24,466 nucleotides of DNA from Firmicutes bacterium CAG:555 (GTDB taxonomy: Bacteria; Bacillota; Clostridia; Oscillospirales; Oscillospiraceae). This document shows positions 14,079 through 21,580 of the stretch, piece after piece. Made by a program: the position numbers and the translations under genes. Position 1 is the stretch's first letter. Each line of letters opens with the position of its first letter. The stretch covers positions 44,035 through 68,500 of the forward strand of contig HF986913.1 of assembly GCA_000431075.1 (NCBI GenBank), in the 5' to 3' direction. A model generated the notes under the pieces. It searched no databases. It saw only the letters and a program-made list of their open reading frames with translations, and had not been told where the DNA came from.

Positions 14079-14099
14079 ATTGTGAACATATTGTGAACA
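14079..14099. promoter_or_regulatory. Tandem 10-bp direct repeat, candidate operator
   Basis: ATTGTGAACA occurs twice (14079-14088 and 14090-14099), 11 nt apart, one helical turn. TGTTAACA and TTAACATG motifs lie nearby at 14030-14055. The block is between the permease stop and the promoter of the coiled-coil gene, so it could be an upstream activator or repressor site. Role is inference. Confidence 0.4.
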
Positions 14100-14140
14100 A
14101 TTGGCCTCTGCCGTTAAAATTTTCACTTTTATTCTTTGCC

Positions 14141-15742
14141 TCAGCTCAAGAAAGCAAATTTGCGTGCCGACTTACCGATGATGACTCCGTAGAGGAGCCT
14201 TGCGGCAACCAGCATGACGACCGCAGCCACCGTGAGGAGCGTTTCGGCCTCCACTCCGTTGTCGAGCAAAAGATATCCGCCGAAGCCGAGTGTGAACACG
14301 ATGACCATGTCTACGACCATGGAGATGAGTATCGAGCCGCTGCTTTTGACCGCCTGCGTTTCGCTCGTCCAGTTAAGAAGCGGATGGTTGACATTTATGA
14401 TAAGCCCGATCTCCGCCATGACGACGACTATGCCAACCGACAGCAGCAGCGCCGGTACGGCAACGGCGGCAGAGCTTCCGAACACGATGACCAGTGCCGC
14501 CATACAGAACGCAACCGGTGGCAGGAAAAGGATAAGGCTCAGTTTGAGCTTACCGAGCAGCACCTGCGCAGGGTCAACGGGCATGGACTGGATGACCCAT
14601 ATGCTCTTGCCCTCGAGCGAGACCGAGGAGCTCGTGGGCACGATGATCCCCGCCATCATCGCAACGGCGACTGTGCCTGCGCACACGGCAAGGTCGGTGG
14701 GTATCATGATCCAGTTCATGAAGCTTCGGATATCGCTGCCGTAGATGAGTATCAGCACGGCGGCGAGAATGATGAACACGATGCCGATGCCGTTATTGAC
14801 GATGCATGTGGAGCTTGAGAAGAAGCGGGATGCCTCCCTGCCGAGCAGCGCCGAGCTGCGGGAGGACACCTTCTGCTCCTTGGCCTCGTACTTTATCTTT
14901 GCCGTGCCCCGCTTGGTGGTGGCGGTCTTGACAAATGTGCGAGCCAAAACGGCATACACCGCCGCAAAGGGCACTATCATGATGAGCATACCAAGCACAA
15001 ATGAGCCGAGCTCACCGGCTGCGCCTGCGCCTATCCAATAAAGCGGCAGGACATCGCCGACGGAAGCTGCGATATCCGTGGTGTTGGCAACGAGATTTGC
15101 AACGATGGTGTTGAGCTGGCTGTAACCGTAGAGATATGCACCGAGGAACACGAAGGACATGAGCGTTTCAACGAGCGCTTTTTTGCGCATCTTAGACGAC
15201 ACCAAGGACAACAGCCAGCCGAACAGCGCCGACAGCGCAAGTGAGAACAGACACAGGCCGAGAAATTCGACTATCATGCAGACAAGCGAGCCGAGCGAAA
15301 ACGGCACTATCTCGTACCAGCGGTATATCGCAGGGCCGACAACTATTGCGCCGAACAGGACATTCATCGCAAGAAGCAGCGCCATGCGGCTTGCGAGGAT
15401 GACGGACGGCGGTATGGGCATCGCCAGCAAAAGATCGTTGTCCTTTGCCTCATAAAGCCTGTTTTTTGCCGCAAAAACGCTGAAAACGAACATCAGGGCA
15501 AACGCCACGATGAACACATACACAAAATACAGCCAGCCGCAGCCTGCGTTATAAAGCGGCGGAGCGAGCAGGGCGAAAATTTCACCGAACAGCCAGCAGA
15601 ACACCCCCAGAGCATAGAGCATCAAAAGGGCGTAGACTATCATCTTGCCCTTGCTGCTCTTGCCCTTATTGCCGCGCTTGCCGGAGCCTGCCAGCCAGTT
15701 TACAAACGCCGCAGCGTTTACCTTCAAAAGAGCCTTAAGCAT
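14141..15742 (-). CDS. ABC-2-type exporter permease
   Basis: A 533-residue integral membrane protein, the permease partner of the ATPase upstream. It begins MLKALLKVNAAAFVNWLAGS, has a positively charged loop (KRGNKGKSSKGKM), and about 12 hydrophobic stretches, with the paired soluble loop ARTFVKTATTKRGTAKIKYE between the halves. The pattern fits large ABC-2 exporter permeases of unknown substrate found in Clostridia. The ATG at 15742 overlaps the end of the ATPase gene by 8 nt (ATGCTTAA), so translation is coupled; a longer start at 15787 would run further into the ATPase gene and is rejected. No good terminator is visible after its stop at 14141. Confidence 0.88.
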   Translation of the reverse strand: MLKALLKVNAAAFVNWLAGSGKRGNKGKSSKGKMIVYALLMLYALGVFCWLFGEIFALLAPPLYNAGCGWLYFVYVFIVAFALMFVFSVFAAKNRLYEAKDNDLLLAMPIPPSVILASRMALLLAMNVLFGAIVVGPAIYRWYEIVPFSLGSLVCMIVEFLGLCLFSLALSALFGWLLSLVSSKMRKKALVETLMSFVFLGAYLYGYSQLNTIVANLVANTTDIAASVGDVLPLYWIGAGAAGELGSFVLGMLIMIVPFAAVYAVLARTFVKTATTKRGTAKIKYEAKEQKVSSRSSALLGREASRFFSSSTCIVNNGIGIVFIILAAVLILIYGSDIRSFMNWIMIPTDLAVCAGTVAVAMMAGIIVPTSSSVSLEGKSIWVIQSMPVDPAQVLLGKLKLSLILFLPPVAFCMAALVIVFGSSAAVAVPALLLSVGIVVVMAEIGLIINVNHPLLNWTSETQAVKSSGSILISMVVDMVIVFTLGFGGYLLLDNGVEAETLLTVAAVVMLVAARLLYGVIIGKSARKFAFLS

Positions 15743-16448
15743 GTTCGCCCTCCAGTTCGAGGAACACGGCTTCAAGGGATGCGTCACCCTTGACAGAGTC
15801 CATGTCGCCGCTAGTTATGAGTCTGCCGTTTTTTATGATGGCGACCTTGTCGCAGAGCTTTTCTGCGACCTCGAGCACATGGGTCGAGAAAAATATCGCA
15901 CCGCCGTTATCGCAATGCTCACGCATCATGGTCTTGAGCGTGTGAGCCGCAACCGGGTCAAGGCCGACAAAGGGCTCGTCCATGATGATGAGCTTCGGGT
16001 CGTGCAGCCATGCCGAGATAATGGCAAGCTTCTGCTTCATGCCGTGGGAGTAGGCGCTCACGGGCTGGGCAAGATTCTCTGTAAGGCCGAAGGCGTCGGC
16101 GTATTTTGCAATGCGCTCGGAGCGCTCTTTTTTGCCCACACCGTAGATATCGGCGACAAAGTTCAGATACTTTATGCCGGAAAGGTACTCGTAAAGCTCG
16201 GGGTTATCGGGGATATATGCTATCTGCTGCTTGCACTCGATGGGCTTTTCCTTAACGGACAGGCCGTTTATGAAAATGTCGCCCTGCTCAAATTGCAGGA
16301 TGCCGCAGCAGGCCTTGATTGTCGTTGTTTTGCCTGCACCGTTGTGGCCGATGAAGGCGTAGATATCGCCGGCAGCCACCTCAAGGCTCAGATCATCGAC
16401 GGCAGGCTTGCCGTCATACACCTTGCTGAAATGTTTGATTTTAAGCAT
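15735..16448 (-). CDS. ABC transporter ATP-binding protein
   Basis: A 237-residue nucleotide-binding subunit. Walker A GHNGAGKTT (residues 34-42), signature YSHGMKQKLA (133-142), Walker B LIIMDE (153-158) and an H-loop STHV (about 190) are all present. YSHGMKQ instead of LSGGQ is the usual form in ABC-2 exporter ATPases of the bacteriocin/drug-export type. It starts immediately after the stop of the winged-helix regulator (TAG then ATG) with GAGGAGGAG as ribosome site, and its last codons overlap the permease start, so the three genes form one coupled operon. The substrate is unknown. Confidence 0.96.
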   Translation of the reverse strand: MLKIKHFSKVYDGKPAVDDLSLEVAAGDIYAFIGHNGAGKTTTIKACCGILQFEQGDIFINGLSVKEKPIECKQQIAYIPDNPELYEYLSGIKYLNFVADIYGVGKKERSERIAKYADAFGLTENLAQPVSAYSHGMKQKLAIISAWLHDPKLIIMDEPFVGLDPVAAHTLKTMMREHCDNGGAIFFSTHVLEVAEKLCDKVAIIKNGRLITSGDMDSVKGDASLEAVFLELEGEHA

Positions 16449-16955
16449 CTATTGCTCCTCCTCTTCACATGGGGATGAAATTACGGTCAATCTGCGCTGC
16501 TTTCTGCCCTCGGCGGGCGCATTGCCGATGTTTTTGACCAAAAGTCCGGACATTGCCGTCATAAGCTCGGTGTACTCCTCGTCGGTCAGCAAAAATGCCG
16601 CCGTGCCGACGGAGAGCATATCCCGCACCGGGTCACAGTCAGGCTTGGCAAAGTAGCGCTTGAATGTCGCCATGAGCGACATGAGCACATCGAACACCTG
16701 CATGTAGTCGGCCTTCTCGCCCTTTCCGACGCTCGGCTTCAGCCTGTAGCGCCGCTCGGTCGCACCACGCTTTTTCTCCTCGGACTCAATGACGAGCCAG
16801 CCATCGCCGACAAGCGTCGACATGTGCCGGTAAAGGCTCGCCTGCGGGATATCGGAAAGCTCACGGCGCATCTCGGCGACGGTGGCGCTCTCGTGCAGGA
16901 TGAAATACTCAAGGATGCGCAGTCTTGCAGGGTTCATCACGGTTTTCGCATTCAT
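16449..16955 (-). CDS. Winged-helix transcriptional regulator of the ABC operon
   Basis: A 168-residue regulator with an N-terminal winged helix of the ArsR/HTH_20 type: MNPARLRILEYFILHESATV, then AEMRRELSDIPQASLYRHMS as helix-turn-helix and a wing ending in RRYRLKP. The rest (DYMQVFDVLMSLMATFKRYF...) is a helical domain likely to dimerise or sense a signal. An open extension to 17018 crosses the promoter and lacks family similarity; the ATG at 16955 has AAGGGGG about 8 nt upstream. First gene of the operon with ATPase and permease; probably represses its own promoter through the palindrome at 16977-16994. That last point is inference. Confidence 0.88.
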   Translation of the reverse strand: MNAKTVMNPARLRILEYFILHESATVAEMRRELSDIPQASLYRHMSTLVGDGWLVIESEEKKRGATERRYRLKPSVGKGEKADYMQVFDVLMSLMATFKRYFAKPDCDPVRDMLSVGTAAFLLTDEEYTELMTAMSGLLVKNIGNAPAEGRKQRRLTVISSPCEEEEQ

Positions 16956-16976
16956 GCAAAAGGCCCCCTTTGAACC

Positions 16977-17018
16977 ATTCTCATATATGAGAATAATGCA
17001 AAGAGGGCTGTTTGTCAA
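16977..17018 (-). promoter_or_regulatory. ABC operon promoter with 18-bp perfect palindromic operator
   Basis: On the minus strand TTGACA (17018-17013) lies 17 nt from TATTCT (16995-16990). The perfect palindrome ATTCTCATATATGAGAAT (16977-16994) overlaps the -10 and extends over the likely transcription start, a classic repressor position. The regulator encoded first in the operon is the natural candidate to bind it. Confidence 0.75.
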
Positions 17019-17035
17019 GAAATTATTTATTCAAA

Positions 17036-18001
17036 TTAAGACAATGTCGTTCCCGGGTAGTAATGGTCGAGTATCTCTTTGTAGCTCGACCCCGACTTTG
17101 CCATGGTGTTTGCGCCGTACTGGCTCATGCCCACGCCGTGACCGTAGCCGGTGACGGTGAAGGTAAACTGTCCGTCTGCGTGCTTGAGCTCAAACGCTGT
17201 CGAGCGCAGGGAGAAAAGCTTGCGCAGCTCGGCTCCAGTGAACTTCACCTTGCCGATCGTGGCAGACTGCACCCTGCCCGATGAGTTGCGCTCGATTTTG
17301 CTCACCCAATCGCCGGCCTCGCCGGTCATGTCCGCCTCGGGCTTGAGATAGAGTATGGTATCACGAAAGTCAATGTCGGCAAGCGAGAGGGTGCTCACAT
17401 AGTTGGGCACGCTGTCGGCGGTCTCGGGCGAGTCAACGGACTTCAGATACGGAAGCTCGCTCCAAATTGCGCCGCTTTCCTCGGTCACTCCGGCCGACGA
17501 CGAGTGGAACGCCGTGAGCGCCGCCTTGCCGCCGTAGCTCAGGTACTCTCCGTCGGTGGCGGCAACAGCCGAACGCACCTTTTTTATATATGTATCGAAG
17601 CTATCTCCCCACTTTTCCCTGAGCTTTGCTATGCTCAGATACGCCTGACAGCAGTCGCTTTTGGCACAGATATCGGCGTTATCGTGCTTGGGATCTGCCA
17701 AAAAGCGCTGGAGATAGCTGCGTGCGGCGACGGCCTGCGCCTTGAGTGCCTCCGGCTCAAAGGATACGGGCATTTCCGCTGCGACAACGCCCACAAGATA
17801 GTGCCGCACCGTCATTTTAACAGGCTCGTCCCCGCACAGAACGGTTATATAGCGCTTTTCATCGGCATCGAGCGTTTTTGCCGTTGCGGCAGGCGGCGTC
17901 GGAGCCGCCTGCGGGATCACCGGCGCACGGGCAGTCATGATGACCACGGCCAGCGTTACGCAGGTCAAAAGCATCGACGACAGCAGCAATCTTTTCATCA
18001 T
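17036..18001 (-). CDS. spoIID: SpoIID-type sporulation lytic transglycosylase
   Basis: A 321-residue protein of the SpoIID/LytB family. In Bacillus subtilis SpoIID is a mother-cell lytic transglycosylase that thins septal peptidoglycan and drives engulfment of the forespore with SpoIIM and SpoIIP. Seen here: one N-terminal membrane helix (LLLSSMLLTCVTLAVVIMTA), the signature AAEMPVSFEPEALKAQAVAA-RSY with the catalytic-type Glu of AAEMP, a Cys pair region (ICAKSDCCQAY), AFHSSSAGVTEES and the C-terminal GYGHGVGMSQYGA. Two ATGs lie side by side at 18001 and 17998 after AAAGGAAC; I chose the first. No spoIIM or spoIIP is nearby. It is divergent from the membrane protein at 18093. Confidence 0.93.
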   Translation of the reverse strand: MMKRLLLSSMLLTCVTLAVVIMTARAPVIPQAAPTPPAATAKTLDADEKRYITVLCGDEPVKMTVRHYLVGVVAAEMPVSFEPEALKAQAVAARSYLQRFLADPKHDNADICAKSDCCQAYLSIAKLREKWGDSFDTYIKKVRSAVAATDGEYLSYGGKAALTAFHSSSAGVTEESGAIWSELPYLKSVDSPETADSVPNYVSTLSLADIDFRDTILYLKPEADMTGEAGDWVSKIERNSSGRVQSATIGKVKFTGAELRKLFSLRSTAFELKHADGQFTFTVTGYGHGVGMSQYGANTMAKSGSSYKEILDHYYPGTTLS

Positions 18002-18027
18002 AAGCGTTCCTTTCACATCTTTTTCGG

Positions 18028-18059
18028 TTGACTGTTGAGCCAAACAAGTATAATATAAT
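18028..18059 (+). promoter_or_regulatory. Weak candidate promoter in the spoIID divergent intergenic region
   Basis: TTGACT (18028-18033) and TATAAT (18049-18054, a second TATAAT at 18054-18059) point to the plus-strand gene, but spacings are 15 or 20 nt. A sigma-E site for spoIID is expected on the minus strand in this 91-bp region; I find only poor matches. Confidence 0.35.
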
Positions 18060-18092
18060 TCCATACAAGATTATTCTGATTGGATTGGTAAT

Positions 18093-19037
18093 ATGCGAAA
18101 AAACGCTTTGATAAATTCGTGCTATGTCTGCGCCGCCGGTGCATTCGGCACCTTCTTCCGCTGGCTGCAAAATCAGTCGTGCTTCGATGCGGAAACGGGG
18201 CTGTTAAACCCCAGCGCACTTAATTATATAGTTCCGCTGAGCATCTTGGCGGCCGCCGTGCTGTTCTTTTTCCTCGTAAAAAAGCTAAAAAATCAGGAGC
18301 TTGAGCCTCCGAAGGACATTTTCGGCCTGTTTAACGGCACGAGCATCCTCTACCCGCTGGCATACATGGTCATTGCCGTCGTGACGCTCGTCGGCAGCGT
18401 TGTGACACTCGTAAACTGTGCTGGTGAGCAGTATGCCGCCGTTTACAGGCTCATCGCAGGGTTAGCTGCTATCTCGGCGCTGACCTTTCCCGTCATTTGC
18501 AGCAGCCGCCGCAGACGCTACGCCCCGAGCATCATTGGTGTTTTCATGTGCATCCCCATTGCGATGTTCACCGCCATGCTCCTACTGTGCTACAAGGCAA
18601 ATTCCTCGAACCCCGTCATCTGGTCGTTCTGGATAGAGATAATCACCTGCTGCCTGTGCATGCTTGCATTTTTGTTCAGTGCCGGCTTTGCGTTTGACAG
18701 AGCAGAGCCGTACAAGGCGATGTTTCTTACCATGCTCGCTGCGTTCATGTGCTTTACCACCCTTGCCGACAGCCGCTATATCGGCTTGCAGATGATATAT
18801 CTCGGCAGCGCCGGTATGCTGTTAACGGAGCTTTGGATGATGATAAGCAACATGCGTAAGCCCGCACAGGCCGAAGCTGCACCAGAGGAAAAGCCGGAGA
18901 CGGAAAAGGCGCAGGTGCTTGAGCCGGGCGAAACGGAGGATAAGCCCGAGCCCACCATCCAAGCCCCCGAGCGCAAGCCGAAAAAGCCCGAAGATATCGA
19001 CGCCGTGCTCGATGACTGCAAGAAATACATCGATTAA
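18093..19037 (+). CDS. Multi-pass membrane protein of unknown function
   Basis: A 314-residue protein with about seven hydrophobic segments (for example YIVPLSILAAAVLFFFLV, YPLAYMVIAVVTLVGSVVTL, IGVFMCIPIAMFTAMLLLCY, EIITCCLCMLAFLFSAGFAF) and a charged Pro/Glu-rich cytoplasmic tail from about residue 252 onward (EAAPEEKPETEKAQVLEPGE). I do not recognise the family. It lies head to head with spoIID, 91 bp apart, so a sporulation link is possible but not shown. The ATG at 18093 lacks a strong Shine-Dalgarno site. A strong terminator follows at 19069. Confidence 0.82.
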   Translation: MRKNALINSCYVCAAGAFGTFFRWLQNQSCFDAETGLLNPSALNYIVPLSILAAAVLFFFLVKKLKNQELEPPKDIFGLFNGTSILYPLAYMVIAVVTLVGSVVTLVNCAGEQYAAVYRLIAGLAAISALTFPVICSSRRRRYAPSIIGVFMCIPIAMFTAMLLLCYKANSSNPVIWSFWIEIITCCLCMLAFLFSAGFAFDRAEPYKAMFLTMLAAFMCFTTLADSRYIGLQMIYLGSAGMLLTELWMMISNMRKPAQAEAAPEEKPETEKAQVLEPGETEDKPEPTIQAPERKPKKPEDIDAVLDDCKKYID

Positions 19038-19068
19038 AAATAGATATAAATTTTACAAAATGCACATA

Positions 19069-19103
19069 AAAGCACGCAAAACGATTGTTTTGCGTGCTTT
19101 TTT
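19069..19103 (+). terminator. Terminator after the multi-pass membrane protein gene
   Basis: AAAGCACGCAAAAC (19069-19082) pairs perfectly with GTTTTGCGTGCTTT (19087-19100), loop gatt, with T's following. Confidence 0.93.
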
Positions 19104-19137
19104 CATCAAATATCCCAAAAAGCCGAATGTTATACTG

Positions 19138-19165
19138 TTGACAAGGGCTATGTTATATGTATAAT
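19138..19165 (+). promoter_or_regulatory. Promoter of the [FeFe]-hydrogenase gene
   Basis: TTGACA (19138-19143), a 16-nt spacer and TATAAT (19160-19165), both perfect hexamers, 56 nt before the start codon. Confidence 0.75.
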
Positions 19166-19220
19166 ATTTATTGCTTTTAATAAATCAATGCAGTTTTTTC
19201 ATACAGGAGGCCACCGCCGC

Positions 19221-20759
19221 ATGAGAGGAATGGAGACCGGCAAAACAAGAATACGACACTCGGTTTTTACCGAGATAGCACGCCTTGCCTATGACTACGA
19301 GGGCGGCGACTATGCCAAAGCGCTCGAGGAGCTGACATACAAGATCTGTCCCGGTGATCCGGACGATATCGGCGCATACAGAAACAGCCTGTTTCTCGAA
19401 AGAGCCGTCGTCGGCGAAAGGCTGCGTCTTGCAATGGGTCTGCCGACGAGAAAACTCGGCGAGTATAACTCCATCGCCGATGGGATCGAGGATGCCATAG
19501 TTGCCGAGAAGCACTATGAGCCGCCTCTTATAAATGTCGTCAAATTTGCCTGCAACCGCTGCCCTGTTGACCTCGTGCGTGTCACCGACGGCTGTCAGGG
19601 CTGCCTTGAGCACCCGTGCATGGAGATATGCCCCCGAGGCGCTATCAGCAAGGTAAACGGCCACGCCAAGATCGATAACGATAAGTGCGTCCGCTGCGGC
19701 AAATGCGCACACACCTGCTCGTTCCATGCGATCATCCACCAGCAGCGTCCCTGTGCCAAGGCCTGCGGCATGAAGTGCATCGGCTCGGACGATCACGGCC
19801 GTGCGCAGATAGATTACGCCAAATGCACCTCCTGCGGCCAGTGCCTTGTTGCCTGCCCCTTCGGTGCGATATCCGACAAGAGCCAGATATTCCAGACCGT
19901 CATGGCGATAAAGAGCGAGACCCCCGTTTACTGCGTACTCGCCCCGTCGTTCGTCGGCCAGTTCGGCCCAGACGCCGTTCCCGAGAAGATGAAGGCCATT
20001 TTTAAGCGTCTCGGCTTTACCGATGTCTACGAGGCCGCTATCGGCGCAGACCTGTGCGTCATCGAGGAGGCCGCCGACTTCCTTGAGGAGGTTCCGGCAA
20101 AGCATCCGTTCATGGTCACCTCCTGCTGCCCGAGCTGGAGCGACATGGTCAGGAAGCTCTTCCCCGAATTCGAGCAGAACATTTCCGTTGCGATGACCCC
20201 CATGGTGCTCACCGCACGCTTTGTCAAAAAACAGCACCCGGGCTGCAAGGTCGTTTTCGTGGGTCCCTGCGATGCAAAGAAGCTCGAAGCCAGCCGTAAA
20301 ACGGTGCGCAGCGATGTCGATTTTGTTCTGACCTTTGAGGAGGTCTTGGGCATGTGCGCCGCTAAGGGCATCGACAAGGAGTGCATTCCCATGACCGAAG
20401 CGGAGCCATTAAAGCAGTCGGGCAAGGATGCACGAATGTTCGCCGTGTCCGGCGGCGTTGCGCAGGCGGTCGTCAATGCGATAAAGTCCATGGATCCCGA
20501 CCGTAAGGTCAAGGTCGCCAAGGCTGCGGGGCTTGACGAGTGCCGCAAGCTGCTGCTGATGGCCAAGGCCGGTAAATATGACGGCTACCTGCTCGAAGGC
20601 ATGGCCTGCCCCGGCGGCTGCGTTGCCGGTGCCGGCACGCTGTGCGATATAGGCAAGGCGTACAAGAGCGTTTCGCACTTTGCCCACAAGGCCGGCTACT
20701 CCTGTGCCTACGACACCGAATACAAAGATTATCTCCCGCTCATCGAGGAGAAGCAATAA
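19221..20759 (+). CDS. [FeFe]-hydrogenase, monomeric, group B-like
   Basis: A 512-residue iron-sulfur hydrogenase that makes or takes up H2. The three H-cluster motifs are present: TSCCPSW (from about residue 300), VGPCDAKK (about 347) and EGMACPGGC (about 459-467). Upstream are a Cys-rich region (CNRCPVDL...CQGCLEHPCMEICPRGA), a CVRCGKCAHTC ferredoxin motif and a second CTSCGQCLVACPFGA motif, so several [4Fe-4S] clusters wire the active site. The N-terminal helix region (IRHSVFTEIARLAYDYEG) and EGMACPGGC pattern resemble the group B enzymes common in anaerobic Clostridia rather than bifurcating HydABC. Start ATG 19221 has CAGGAGG 10 nt upstream; the open extension to 19188 lies before that site. 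Own promoter and terminator; no maturases HydE, HydF or HydG nearby. Confidence 0.94.
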   Translation: MRGMETGKTRIRHSVFTEIARLAYDYEGGDYAKALEELTYKICPGDPDDIGAYRNSLFLERAVVGERLRLAMGLPTRKLGEYNSIADGIEDAIVAEKHYEPPLINVVKFACNRCPVDLVRVTDGCQGCLEHPCMEICPRGAISKVNGHAKIDNDKCVRCGKCAHTCSFHAIIHQQRPCAKACGMKCIGSDDHGRAQIDYAKCTSCGQCLVACPFGAISDKSQIFQTVMAIKSETPVYCVLAPSFVGQFGPDAVPEKMKAIFKRLGFTDVYEAAIGADLCVIEEAADFLEEVPAKHPFMVTSCCPSWSDMVRKLFPEFEQNISVAMTPMVLTARFVKKQHPGCKVVFVGPCDAKKLEASRKTVRSDVDFVLTFEEVLGMCAAKGIDKECIPMTEAEPLKQSGKDARMFAVSGGVAQAVVNAIKSMDPDRKVKVAKAAGLDECRKLLLMAKAGKYDGYLLEGMACPGGCVAGAGTLCDIGKAYKSVSHFAHKAGYSCAYDTEYKDYLPLIEEKQ

Positions 20760-20788
20760 AAAAACGGGAAGCAGAGCTTCCCGTTTTT
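20760..20788. terminator. Bidirectional terminator between hydrogenase and PepSY-like gene
   Basis: AAAAACGGGAAGC and GCTTCCCGTTTTT pair perfectly around loop aga. T-runs exist on both strands, and the two flanking genes are convergent, so one hairpin serves both. Confidence 0.92.
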
Positions 20789-20800
20789 GCTTATTCAGCA

Positions 20801-21226
20801 TTATTTATCACTTGGGTGCGGCTGACTGCGACTGATGACTATCTTGCCGGTGTCGGCAGAGATGATATAGCTGTAATCGATGTCGTTTGCCGTAAAATCG
20901 ACCTTATAGCACATGCCGTCATCAAGCTTTATCAGATCGGTCTCGGTATTTTTTGCCGTGTCGGCACTCACCCCGGCATCGCTAAACGCCGCCTTTTGCG
21001 CTGTCGATGTGCCGATGTTGACATCCTGCATCACGCAGCCCCGAAGCGGCGATATCATAATTACGCAAAAAGCAAGCATGACGATGACCGATACCGTGAG
21101 TGTGATGAGCTTAATGCCGCTGACATGGCGGCGTTGCTTTCTGTGCCTTGATCTGCGGCGGCGGGAAGTGCGCTTAGTCTCGGCTTTGCCGCTAATTTCA
21201 TTTTCCTTCGTCTCAAGCTCCGCCAA
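20801..21226 (-). CDS. Small membrane protein with PepSY-like C-terminus, TTG start
   Basis: A 141-residue protein. The N-terminus is polar and very basic (KRTSRRRRSRHRKQRRH), followed by one membrane helix at about 37-58 (IKLITLTVSVIVMLAFCVIM), so the tail faces outside. The outer part has AKNTETDLIKLDDGMCYKVD and YSYIISADTGKIVIS, the pattern of a PepSY domain (residue stretch with D-G-K-I after strand), which often blocks proteases or binds peptides. No ATG exists before the helix; TTG at 21226 has AAGGAGG at about 8 nt and is the only sensible start. The dispersed repeat copy 2 begins only 32 bp upstream, so its promoter must lie in or beyond the repeat. PepSY assignment is by pattern only. 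Confidence 0.78.
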   Translation of the reverse strand: MAELETKENEISGKAETKRTSRRRRSRHRKQRRHVSGIKLITLTVSVIVMLAFCVIMISPLRGCVMQDVNIGTSTAQKAAFSDAGVSADTAKNTETDLIKLDDGMCYKVDFTANDIDYSYIISADTGKIVISRSQPHPSDK

Positions 21227-21257
21227 AACCGCCGCCTCCTTCGCTTTCGCTCATAAA

Positions 21258-21440
21258 ACGCCACATTTTTTGTGAAGCAGAGCTTCACGAAAAATCTCGC
21301 TGTGCTCGTCAAAAAGCCTTAACAGGCGTTTTTGATGGCTATTTATCAAACTTGAGGCGGGACCTTGTCCCCCTCACACTCCCCCTGCTGCGTATCGGAG
21401 TTTACTCTGCCGCAATCGTTTTTACCTAGTTCTTTGACAG
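21258..21440. repeat. Dispersed intergenic repeat, copy 2 (183 bp)
   Basis: Same order and orientation of blocks as copy 1 (1241-1463), without the 36-bp internal duplication. The hairpin GTGAAGC-aga-GCTTCAC, CTCGTCAAAAAGCC, TTTTTGATGGCTAT, GGGACCTTGTCCC and CCTCACACTCCCCCTGCT are conserved; the stretch between CCTGCT and CTAGTTCTT is the most variable. No terminal target duplication is evident. The gene-free region 21227-21580 contains this repeat plus an AT-rich tail with a TATAAT at 21546-21551 that may serve the next gene. Confidence 0.85.
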
Positions 21441-21580
21441 ACCAGTCATTTTCGCTGAACACATTATAGCTTTTTTTCGAGCAACTTGTCAACATATCTG
21501 GCATTTTCCGCAGCATCGGGTGTAGATTTTTGCGTTTTATTATTGTATAATTACTTCATTATGCCCACGGAGGTTTTAAT

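Noticed and set aside
18002..18092. A sigma-E promoter for spoIID
   Set aside because: Expected on biological grounds, but I could not find a convincing match to the sigma-E -35 and -10 elements, so it is not listed as a feature.
19185..20237. A 350-residue minus-strand reading frame
   Set aside because: Antisense shadow of the hydrogenase gene, whose motifs are unmistakable.
21061..21312. A minus-strand frame starting inside repeat copy 2 (MTSTARFFVKLCFTKNVAFY...)
   Set aside because: It overlaps the PepSY-like gene in another frame and its start belongs to the non-coding repeat; copy 1 does not keep the frame.
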